NCBI GenBank assembly: GCA_902786745.1
Contig: CADADR010000005.1
Location: 62,001 to 126,000 of the forward strand
Origin: an uncultured Bacteroidia bacterium
GTDB lineage: Bacteria; Bacteroidota; Bacteroidia; Bacteroidales; F082
Direction of reading: 5' to 3'
Length of the DNA stretch: 64,000 bases
Shown: positions 9,074 to 15,149 of the stretch, piece after piece
How positions within the stretch are numbered: position 1 is the first letter of the stretch
Layout of the letters: each line of letters opens with the position of its first letter
The notes under the pieces: generated by a model
The model's database searches: none
What the model saw: the letters and a program-made list of their open reading frames with translations, nothing else
Told to the model about the DNA's origin: nothing
Position numbers and translations under genes: made by a program

Positions 9074-11050
9074 ATGAGAATTGACTTTGAAGAAATAAAA
9101 AAATGGCCTCTTACCACTAATAAAATAAAGGTCACGGTAGATGAAAAGAAATTCTTCTCCAAGTATTCAATTGTTTCGTATTACAGCGAGGATAAAGAGT
9201 ACAAGAACTTGGCTTATGAACAATTGTCTGATTTGTCTTTTTTATCAGTTAGTGGAATCAGAGCAAGATGGGCGAGGCAAATAAAGCCATTTGTCAAGTT
9301 TTTTGTTTTGGTGAAGAAAGATAGAGCACAAGAAGCTTTGAACGGCATTAGGTCATACGAAAGAATCAACTCCAAAATTGATGGTTTAGATGAATATGAC
9401 GATGCTCTTAAACAACGTGTTTTTGCATCTCTTGCAATTAATTCTTTAGGAGAATTGAAGGCGGGCAGGATGATGTATAACAATGGCAGTTTATTGCTCT
9501 GCGATGACAAGAACTTCATGATTCCAAGAAGCAGAAAAGAACTTGTGTGTCTGAAGATTGAGATTAACGAATACATGAATTTGATTGCAAGAACCGTTTC
9601 TTTCTCAAACCCAAGAAATATAGAGGAGTTGAAGCGCAAACGTCAATGTGTTTTCCAAGAAAATGATGTTATTCATGGTCAATGGTGGTCTGGATTATCG
9701 GTGAAACCTGTTGTGATTAAAGAGATTAAAACCAAGGGATTGCATTTGGATAGGCTTTTTATTCATAAGAAAAGATTCTCGGATAACCACAACATTGTGC
9801 CATATTGGCCATACAATCCGGAAGATTATACGCACGGAAGGCTATTTGCCATTTCACAAGTTGTCGATTCAGTGAATCAAAAATATGAAGGGATTATCAG
9901 TATTGAGTTTTCAGATTTTGAAGTATCGCTCTATGATGAGTATAGAGCGGATAAAAATATGTTGAGGTTTCTGATGGATTATATGAAAGGAAAAAGGATA
10001 TATATTGAAAATCCATTTGGAAACAAAGCGAAAAATGTAATTCAACAGATTGAAAGTGGATTGCAAGAGATTGTAGACAATTCATTGGAATTTCCAACTC
10101 AAACCAAACAGGGCGACTTGATAATTAAGTTGTGTGAGCCCAAAGACGATTCTACGTTACAAACACATTATACTCAATCATTGTATAGAATGGCATATCA
10201 TGGTGCGGCGATTCAGCATATTGTGTTCCATAACAACCCTAAAGACGATGAGTTTTCGAAATCTGAGGCGCGTCGTATCCTAATAGAACTTCTTGTCAAA
10301 GATTGTTTAATAAATAGACATCTTCCAAGCAACTTAACAGAATTAATACACGGATGGAGTTTTATTAGATATAAGATCCAAGAAGGCTTCGTCTTGGGTG
10401 CACAGATGATGCTTGCTGAGGATAATAAGATAGAGATTGAAGAGTTCGGTTTTTCTGACTGCCGCCTTTCAATTGATTTCGAATTGTTTTCTAAAAGTCG
10501 ATTGCTTTTTTCTGATTATGAAAGAATTAGAGGTGCAAGAGATTACAAGGTGATGAGGAAAAATGACAATGTTTATCTTATAATTGACACTGATGAAATT
10601 CCTATATTAGATGTTGGATTAATTGATGATGCCTATGCTGAAATATTGAACCAAACACTCCCTTTGTCGTATTTCAAAAGGAAGAAAGAAGCGCATAAAT
10701 ATCTAAGCGGATATATTGGTTTTCATCTTTGGAAAGAAGAAGGTCTATATGGCGAGCCTGATGCCTCGTTTGCTTACATTTCGGGAGTAAATAGTGAGAA
10801 CATGCAGATAATGAGAAGTACAAAGATGGATCGAATGCCAAGGGTTCGAAGGATTTTTGTTTTGCATTGTGAGAATAGAGATGCTTTAGAAAAGGATGTC
10901 TTTGAGATAGTTGATATGCTGAAATTCGGTTTTGGACGATGGAACGAAATGATGACATACCCATTCCCGTTCAAGTTTTTGCAAGAATATTTGGATGATG
11001 TTAGTGAAATGGCGTTCAGTAAACATTGGGTAGAAAATACTTACAAATAA
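9074..11050 (+). CDS. DdmE-like Argonaute-related protein
   Basis: 658 residues with no obvious enzymatic motif. The block YTQSLYRMAYHGAAIQHIVF (366-385), then ILIELLVKDCLINRHLP (402-418), resembles the end of an Argonaute MID domain and the start of PIWI: a conserved Gln after GxxxQ, then a helix with Lys before a Pro. Gln381 and Lys409 could belong to the guide 5'-end pocket. The near-terminal YPFPFKFLQEYLDD resembles the closing PIWI motif. I see no clear DEDX catalytic tetrad, as expected for DdmE, a catalytically inactive guide-binding protein. It begins six bases after the helicase-nuclease stop (ATG 9074; a TTG at 9065 is possible). The assignment combines weak motifs with strong context. 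Confidence 0.6.
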   Translation: MRIDFEEIKKWPLTTNKIKVTVDEKKFFSKYSIVSYYSEDKEYKNLAYEQLSDLSFLSVSGIRARWARQIKPFVKFFVLVKKDRAQEALNGIRSYERINSKIDGLDEYDDALKQRVFASLAINSLGELKAGRMMYNNGSLLLCDDKNFMIPRSRKELVCLKIEINEYMNLIARTVSFSNPRNIEELKRKRQCVFQENDVIHGQWWSGLSVKPVVIKEIKTKGLHLDRLFIHKKRFSDNHNIVPYWPYNPEDYTHGRLFAISQVVDSVNQKYEGIISIEFSDFEVSLYDEYRADKNMLRFLMDYMKGKRIYIENPFGNKAKNVIQQIESGLQEIVDNSLEFPTQTKQGDLIIKLCEPKDDSTLQTHYTQSLYRMAYHGAAIQHIVFHNNPKDDEFSKSEARRILIELLVKDCLINRHLPSNLTELIHGWSFIRYKIQEGFVLGAQMMLAEDNKIEIEEFGFSDCRLSIDFELFSKSRLLFSDYERIRGARDYKVMRKNDNVYLIIDTDEIPILDVGLIDDAYAEILNQTLPLSYFKRKKEAHKYLSGYIGFHLWKEEGLYGEPDASFAYISGVNSENMQIMRSTKMDRMPRVRRIFVLHCENRDALEKDVFEIVDMLKFGFGRWNEMMTYPFPFKFLQEYLDDVSEMAFSKHWVENTYK

Positions 11051-11116
11051 TCTTGGACGATTCTATTCAAGTCATAACTCGACAAAGGCCAACGGACGGT
11101 AAATGAAACGGTGAAC

Positions 11117-11299
11117 ATGCTGATGCTTACGATGGAGGAGTACATCAATTACGGATTATCCGTATTGGCTGAAAAACTAAAGGAAGACGAAGGCTATTTC
11201 TATAACAAGAACTCGTTTCTTGACATCTTTAAGGGCTTAACCCGTCCAAAACAAGAAAAGGACGATGAATCTGAAGAAGCGCCAGAGCCGTTGGATTAG
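11117..11299 (+). CDS. Small hypothetical protein after the DdmE-like gene
   Basis: About 60 residues with a helical, charged N-terminal half (MEEYINYGLSVLAEKLKED) and an acidic C-terminal tail. It starts 66 bases after the DdmE-like gene, with a GTG at 11111 as an alternative start. Its composition resembles protein rather than shadow sequence, but I recognise no family. It could be a small accessory of the upstream system or an unrelated leftover. Confidence 0.4.
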   Translation: MLMLTMEEYINYGLSVLAEKLKEDEGYFYNKNSFLDIFKGLTRPKQEKDDESEEAPEPLD

Positions 11300-11330
11300 T
11301 TACATTTAAGATGTCCCTAGCCACTTAGGG

Positions 11331-11357
11331 GATTGCGGATCAAGTCCGCAATGACGG
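11331..11357 (+). repeat. Short hairpin repeat family C, copy 1
   Basis: A 27-base unit with arms ATTGCGGA and TCCGCAAT and the tail GACGG. Related units are at 12549, 13723 and 15081, and inside repeat A1. Confidence 0.7.
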
Positions 11358-11372
11358 CAAGGGGCGGGAACG

Positions 11373-11663
11373 ATGAATCAAAACTATCACAAAATGCCTC
11401 CAATCCTCCTCCTATACCTCCTCCTCATCAACCTCTTGGGCTTCGTCCTCTATGGCTTGGACAAGGCGAAGTCGAAGGGCAGGGGCCGCCGCATCCCTGA
11501 GCGGGTGCTGCTGTGGGTGGCGCGCCTGGGCGGGGGCGTGGGCTGCTGGATGGGCATGATGCTCTTCCGGCACAAGACCAAGCACGACCGTTTCATGGCC
11601 CTCGTGCCGCTCTGGACGGTCCTCTGGGCCGTTGTCCTGGCGCTACTGGCAAGGCTGGGGTAA
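11373..11663 (+). CDS. DUF1294 family small membrane protein
   Basis: 96 residues: an N-terminal membrane helix, a basic loop (LDKAKSKGRGRRIPERVLL), a Gly-rich second helix (ARLGGGVGCWMGMMLFRHKTKH) and a third C-terminal helix. The pattern YxxDKxxAxxxxxRxPE followed by GGxxGxxxGMxxFRHKT identifies DUF1294, a widespread inner-membrane family of unknown function. It starts 16 bases after a family C hairpin and ends just before the second 11-bp array. It shares the higher G+C of the core genome, unlike the defence genes to its left, so it probably marks the right border of the island. Confidence 0.75.
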   Translation: MNQNYHKMPPILLLYLLLINLLGFVLYGLDKAKSKGRGRRIPERVLLWVARLGGGVGCWMGMMLFRHKTKHDRFMALVPLWTVLWAVVLALLARLG

Positions 11664-11689
11664 TGTCCCCGGCGTTTTGGTGGATCACC

Positions 11690-11840
11690 CTAGGCTTATA
11701 CTAGGCATATACTAGGCACATACTAGGCACATACTACTCACATACTACCCACATACTACCCACATACTAGGCATAAACAAGGCATAAGCAAGGCATAAGC
11801 AAGGCATAAACAAGGTATAAGCAAGGCATAAACAAGGCAC
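11690..11840 (+). repeat. 11-bp-period degenerate tandem array, copy 2
   Basis: About twelve units in a row at an 11-base step. The first half is of type GGCACATACTA or CCCACATACTA, and the second half of type GGCATAAGCAA or GGCATAAACAA. It is related to the array at 1166-1250 and has the same orientation. There are no spacers, so it is not a CRISPR array. It leads directly into repeat family A. Confidence 0.75.
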
Positions 11841-11924
11841 GGCCAAGCCGCAGGCATAGATACACTCGCCTTCCAGGCTCGGTATGACATGCCTGCTTGG
11901 ACCGCATACCCCCCGGACACCGTG

Positions 11925-12250
11925 CACGGGAACGAGAAAGACCGACTGGGCTGGGCGCGCGGGCCTCGGCCGCCGGGCGGGGAAGCGCCCGCAAGGGACG
12001 GCTAAGGGCTTGACCCTCACGGAGCGGCGCTTGTCGTTTGCCTTCATAGAAGGCACTCCGCGACCTGAGGGTCAGGCCCTTAGACGGCCGCGGGGAGGTC
12101 CGATGGAGGCGGCCTTGAACTTTTCGCTTACTTTTCTTTCAAGAGAAAAGGAAGATTGGACGAAGTCAAAAGGAACATAATAAGCAAGCCGCAGGCATAG
12201 ATCCCACGCTCCCCCACATTCCGCCGCAGGGATGACATGCCTGCTCGCAC
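11925..12250 (+). repeat. Hairpin repeat family A, copy 2
   Basis: It opens with GGACACCGTG and contains the G+C-rich GGGGAAGCGCCCGCAAGGGA block, a long hairpin, the GGGGAGGTCCGATGG block, a small A/T-rich hairpin region and GCCGCAGGCATAGAT. The outer arms are CTAAGGGCTTGACCCTCA (12002-12019) and TGAGGGTCAGGCCCTTAG (12066-12083). The inner arms are TGCCTTC and GAAGGCA around ATA. The arms differ from other copies in paired fashion. I see no gene here. Confidence 0.75.
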
Positions 12251-12336
12251 CGCATACCCAAGGACACCGTGTGCGGGAACGCCAATGGCATGTACCGCAT
12301 CCATGTTTCCCGTATCAAAGCACCTTGAGGATTGTC

Positions 12337-12507
12337 CGTCATTGCGAGGAGGAACGACGAAGCAAATCGAAGATTCGGCGGAGCCAATCTAGGAGTACCG
12401 CTACCCTAAAACGAGTTCAGCTAACCCACGAGTAGCGGTACTTTCAAGGAGCCTTTAGCCCATAGGGGTCGCTGCTCATCTAGATTGCTTCGTTCCTCGC
12501 AATGACG
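12337..12507. repeat. Nested palindromic MITE-like element
   Basis: The left end is CGTCATTGCGAGG through AAGCAA (12337-12365), and an inverted copy lies at the right end (12484-12507). Inside is a perfect 11-bp inverted repeat, AGTACCGCTAC (12394-12404) and GTAGCGGTACT (12432-12442). No transposase is present. Solo right ends of the same sequence sit at 13674-13697 and 15016-15039. Confidence 0.65.
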
Positions 12508-12548
12508 CGAAGCGACGACGAGGGATGTAGTCCTCTGGCGGTGTAGGA

Positions 12549-12575
12549 GATTGCGGATCAAGTCCGCAATGACGG
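12549..12575 (+). repeat. Short hairpin repeat family C, copy 2
   Basis: Its sequence is identical in the core to the unit at 11331 (arms ATTGCGGA and TCCGCAAT). It lies between the MITE-like element and repeat copy A3. Confidence 0.7.
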
Positions 12576-12611
12576 CAAAGGGCGTGAGTGTGTCGTTAAG
12601 AACGAAGGTGA

Positions 12612-12935
12612 GAACAACGGACACCGTGGGCGGGCTCGCCAAAGCCCGACCGGGTTGGGCGGGGAGGAGGGGCCGCCGGGCGGGGAAGCGCCCGCAAGGG
12701 ATGGCTAAACGGTTGACCCTCACGGAGCGGCGCTTGTCGTTTACCTTCGCAGAAGGTACTCCGCGACCTGAGGGTCAGGCGTTTAGACAGCCGCGGGGAG
12801 GTCCGATGGAGGCGGCCTTGATTCTTCGCTTACTTCTCATCAAGGAGAAGGAAGGTAAAAGCGAGCCGCAGGCATAGATCCCATGCTCACGCACAGGCCA
12901 GCGCAGGGATGATATCGCTGCTAGCGCCTCGGTAA
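12612..12935 (+). repeat. Hairpin repeat family A, copy 3
   Basis: The outer arms are CTAAACGGTTGACCCTCA (12705-12722) and TGAGGGTCAGGCGTTTAG (12769-12786). The inner arms are TACCTTC (12742-12748) and GAAGGTA (12752-12758), a paired change from TGCCTTC/GAAGGCA in copies 2 and 4. It begins the first of two tandem modules of about 1.2 kb. Confidence 0.75.
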
Positions 12936-12958
12936 AAAGAGAAAAAATGTCCATCCCC

Positions 12959-12988
12959 TTGCGGGTTTGTGGAAATGTTGTAATTTTG
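12959..12988 (+). promoter_or_regulatory. Consensus promoter, module 1, plus strand
   Basis: TTG (12959-12961), 19 bases, TAATTTTG (12981-12988): an exact Bacteroidetes promoter. Transcription would start near 12995, yet no plus-strand gene follows. It points at the 3' end of the minus-strand gene at 13076. A nearly identical promoter block lies at 14258-14287. Confidence 0.65.
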
Positions 12989-13075
12989 CAGGCAGAAATC
13001 AATAGGGGAACAGTCCGTTGACGTCCACAATTTGGCGATGACCTTTCGAGCGAGTCAACCTATCGGTTTCTTTTT

Positions 13076-13507
13076 TTATGCCTCTATGGCAGTAATGCAA
13101 TACTGAATCTTCTCTCCAGTGCGCTTCACACCAACCATCATTTTCACAAGACCAATGCCTACCAATTCATAGCGCATTTCCAGCATGTATGAGAATATTT
13201 TTTGATTGGCAATCCCTTTTTTCGGAGGTTTGGGCTTTCCGTAAACTACAGAATACCGTAGGATGGTGTCCAATTGCAGAAGCGCCAAGGTTGAAGAATA
13301 TTTTTTTGAGGCATGACGCATGGTCTCGGTTATTGAAAGATAGCGTATGTTGATGTAATCTTTCAACGAGCGGTTGTATACTCTTTTGTCAGGGTTTTCC
13401 TCCGTCCATCTGCGATACACTTGCGAAATGATTTCTTGGCGTTGTTTCAGGGCTTCTTTTCCGTCCTCCATTGGAATCTGGATGGTCTTGTCGTCTTGTG
13501 CTTCCAT
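13076..13507 (-). CDS. Conserved Bacteroidetes accessory protein, function unknown
   Basis: 143 residues. The recognisable blocks are KTIQIPMEDGKEALKQRQ, YRRWTEENPDKRVYN, SLKDYINIRYLSI and a C-terminal LVKMMVGVKRTGEKIQYCI strand pair. I have the impression of a protein family common in gut Bacteroidetes accessory regions but cannot name a function. No signal peptide or membrane segment is visible. Its upstream 200 bases are almost the same as those of the gene at 14391. They include a -7-like CATCTTTG (13534-13541, minus strand) and three 10-bp-spaced GTAGTCG-type sites (13579-13605). The two genes appear to be alternative cargos of one regulated module. Confidence 0.6.
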   Translation of the reverse strand: MEAQDDKTIQIPMEDGKEALKQRQEIISQVYRRWTEENPDKRVYNRSLKDYINIRYLSITETMRHASKKYSSTLALLQLDTILRYSVVYGKPKPPKKGIANQKIFSYMLEMRYELVGIGLVKMMVGVKRTGEKIQYCITAIEA

Positions 13508-13578
13508 ATAACAGTGTTTTTTGTTTTACGCCACAAAGATGCGTCCCTTGTCAAGACTAAGCCGTTGATTAAACGTTT

Positions 13579-13605
13579 GTAGTCGACAGTAGTCGTTTGC
13601 TGTCG
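13579..13605. promoter_or_regulatory. Three 10-bp-spaced sites upstream of the gene at 13076
   Basis: GTAGTCG at 13579, GTAGTCG at 13589 and GCTGTCG at 13599 sit on one DNA face. They lie 50-80 bases upstream of the expected transcription start of the minus-strand gene. The promoter lacks a -33 TTG, which suits an activator-binding site. The same array is at 14921-14947. Confidence 0.45.
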
Positions 13606-13673
13606 GGTAAGTAACTGGAAATGAAATGGATGTTATTTTGGAAACAAATCTTACATAAGTCTGTCATAAATGG

Positions 13674-13697
13674 ATCGCTTCGTTCCTCGCGATGACG
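13674..13697 (-). repeat. Solo end of the MITE-like element
   Basis: ATCGCTTCGTTCCTCGCGATGACG is (in two halves: ATCGCTTCGTTC, CTCGCGATGACG) a right-end copy of the element at 12337-12507. It marks the same position in module 1 as the copy at 15016 does in module 2. Confidence 0.55.
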
Positions 13698-13722
13698 CGA
13701 AGTGTGTCCCAGGTGTGTCGGA

Positions 13723-13749
13723 GATTGCGGATCAAGTCCGCAATGACGG
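13723..13749 (+). repeat. Short hairpin repeat family C, copy 3
   Basis: The arms ATTGCGGA and TCCGCAAT enclose TCAAG, as at 11331 and 12549. It closes module 1. Confidence 0.7.
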
Positions 13750-13776
13750 CTCGGGGGCAAGAGTATAGGATAATGA

Positions 13777-13912
13777 GGTTCCCGCTGCGCGGGAATGGAG
13801 TTAGTATTAACAGGTACCACGCGGCGGCTTAAAACGTTTTCGGGTCGTAAGCGTTACCATCCGCCGCTGGTTACTCTTCATACTCCTCCATTCCCGCCGT
13901 TAGGCGGGAACC
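13777..13912. repeat. Nested palindromic repeat family B, copy 1
   Basis: Each end is a small hairpin: TTCCCGC/GCGGGAA on the left and TTCCCGCC/GGCGGGAA on the right. Between them GGAATGGAG pairs with CTCCATTCC and GCGGCGG pairs with CCGCCGC. The same plan, with other hairpin bases, recurs at 19704-19830. No gene is present. Confidence 0.65.
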
Positions 13913-13914
13913 TA

Positions 13915-14235
13915 ACATACCGTGGACGGGTTCGCCAAAGACAGGCAGGGGTGGGCGGGGAGGCCCGGCCGCCGGGCGGGGAAGCGCCCGCAAGGGATGG
14001 CTAAGCGCTTGACCCTCACGGAGCGGCGCTTGTCGTTTGCCTTCTCCGAAGGCACTCCGCGACCTGAGGGTCAGGCGTTTAGACAGCCGCGGGGAGGTCC
14101 GATGGAGGCGGTCTTGATCCTTTGGTTCCTTTCCCATCAAGGGGAAAGGAACATAAAAAGCGAGCCGCAGGCATAGATCCCAAGCCCACGCACAGGCCAG
14201 CGTGGGGATGACATGCCTGCTGGAGCCTCGGTAAA
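13915..14235 (+). repeat. Hairpin repeat family A, copy 4
   Basis: The outer arms are CTAAGCGCTTGACCCTCA (14001-14018) and TGAGGGTCAGGCGTTTAG (14065-14082). The inner arms are TGCCTTC (14038-14044) and GAAGGCA (14048-14054). It opens module 2. Confidence 0.75.
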
Positions 14236-14257
14236 AAGAGAAAAACCGTCCATCCCC

Positions 14258-14287
14258 TTGCGGGTTTATGGAAAAGTTGTAATTTTG
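14258..14287 (+). promoter_or_regulatory. Consensus promoter, module 2, plus strand
   Basis: TTG (14258-14260), 19 bases, TAATTTTG (14280-14287). The surrounding 60 bases match the block at 12930-12994. A transcript starting near 14294 would end at the terminator 14383-14413 after about 115 bases, which makes a small RNA plausible. Confidence 0.65.
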
Positions 14288-14382
14288 CAGGCAGTTGGTC
14301 GCGGAAACGGATAGAAAAACAGCGGATTATCAAGACGTAAGGGACGGGCCATAACGCACGACACCCTCCAGCGATAACAAAT

Positions 14383-14413
14383 AAAGCCTCCTACTCGGAG
14401 GCTTTTCTTTTTC
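14383..14413. terminator. Terminator at the 3' end of the PBECR-like gene
   Basis: The stem GCCTCC (14386-14391) and GGAGGC (14397-14402) has a five-base loop and is followed by TTTTCTTTTTC. It overlaps the last codons of the minus-strand gene and stops plus-strand transcripts from the promoter at 14258. Confidence 0.7.
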
Positions 14414-14849
14414 TTAGGGACTGAAAAGCAAGACTTTTATTCCTGCCTTTTCTTATTTCCTCCACATAGACGTAATGGTCTCCAATCTTTTTCTCATAAA
14501 TAAAGACTTTGTTTTTGTGTATTCGGGTCAAAGACGGTGAAATGATGACGGCGTCACGGTTTTTGATAATGTATGGAATTAGGAAATAGTCCTCCATGGT
14601 CAAAGGCATCCTATCATTGCTGTTTCCACCGTGCCTGTTTTGCGAATGACCAGTTCCGCTTGTTTCTATAACATGTTTATATCCGGTTATATCTAGTCCG
14701 GCTTTTTTTGCAATTTCTTTCAACTCATCGTCTACCTCATAGTCAATGATGGCAAACTTGTAGTCGCACTTTTGGTCAATCAGACTGATTAATTCCTCAA
14801 AAGGAATTATAGTCGGGTTTTCTTTGTTGAATGGTTTTTTGTTTGACAT
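14391..14849 (-). CDS. PBECR-type (barnase/EndoU/colicin-like) nuclease domain protein
   Basis: 152 residues. The C-terminal 100 residues fit the PBECR superfamily of small toxin-like nucleases found in phage MuF proteins and mobile elements. A His lies in GYKHVIET, a second His-rich turn reads GHSQNRHG, and then come DYFLIPYIIKNRDAV, a strand KVFIYEKKIGDHYVYVEEI and the closing RKGRNKSLAFQSLRKRK. The N-terminal region (PFEELISLI, KFAIIDYEVDDELKEIAKKAG) is typical of its host family. The start at 14849 is chosen because the -7-like box (14876-14883) puts transcription start near 14869, after an earlier in-frame ATG. No antitoxin gene is adjacent. RNase activity is inferred. Confidence 0.55.
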   Translation of the reverse strand: MSNKKPFNKENPTIIPFEELISLIDQKCDYKFAIIDYEVDDELKEIAKKAGLDITGYKHVIETSGTGHSQNRHGGNSNDRMPLTMEDYFLIPYIIKNRDAVIISPSLTRIHKNKVFIYEKKIGDHYVYVEEIRKGRNKSLAFQSLRKRKASE

Positions 14850-14920
14850 GATTTGAACGGTTTTGTTTAACGCCACAAAGATGCAACCCTTGTCAAGACC
14901 AAGCCGTTGAATAAACGTTT

Positions 14921-14947
14921 GTAGTCGACTGTAGTCGTTTGTAGTCG
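14921..14947. promoter_or_regulatory. Three 10-bp-spaced GTAGTCG sites upstream of the PBECR-like gene
   Basis: GTAGTCG occurs at 14921, 14931 and 14941, exactly one helical turn apart. It sits at the same distance from the -7-like box as the array upstream of the gene at 13076. This is a likely binding site for a regulator that controls both module genes. Confidence 0.5.
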
Positions 14948-15015
14948 GGTAAGTAACTGGGAATGAAATGGATGTTATTTTGGAAACAAATCTTACATAA
15001 ATCTGTCATAAATGG

Positions 15016-15039
15016 ATCGCTTCGTTCCTCGCGATGACG
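15016..15039 (-). repeat. Solo end of the MITE-like element, module 2
   Basis: This is the same sequence as at 13674-13697 and at the right end of the element at 12337-12507. It follows about 170 bases that match the region upstream of the gene at 13076. Confidence 0.55.
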
Positions 15040-15080
15040 CGAAGCGACGACGAGAAGTGTAGTTCTCTGGCGGTGTAGGA

Positions 15081-15108
15081 GATCGCGGGTCTGGGCCCGC
15101 GATGAGGG
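15081..15108 (+). repeat. Short hairpin repeat family C, copy 4 (covariant)
   Basis: The arms ATCGCGGG and CCCGCGAT replace ATTGCGGA and TCCGCAAT of the other copies. Both changed positions are changed in both arms, so pairing is kept. Confidence 0.65.
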
Positions 15109-15149
15109 TTTGGGGGCGAGGATGTGTCGTTAGGCATGGAAGTGAAAAC

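Noticed and set aside
11690..11840. CRISPR array
   Set aside because: The 11-base units are contiguous with no spacers, and no cas genes are nearby.
11884..12877. Open frames of about 100 codons in the repeat region with similar translations (KRLTLTERRLSF type), also at 13922-14176
   Set aside because: They are translations of repeat family A. The underlying DNA is a covarying hairpin, and copy 5 has a one-base deletion that breaks the frame while keeping the pairing.
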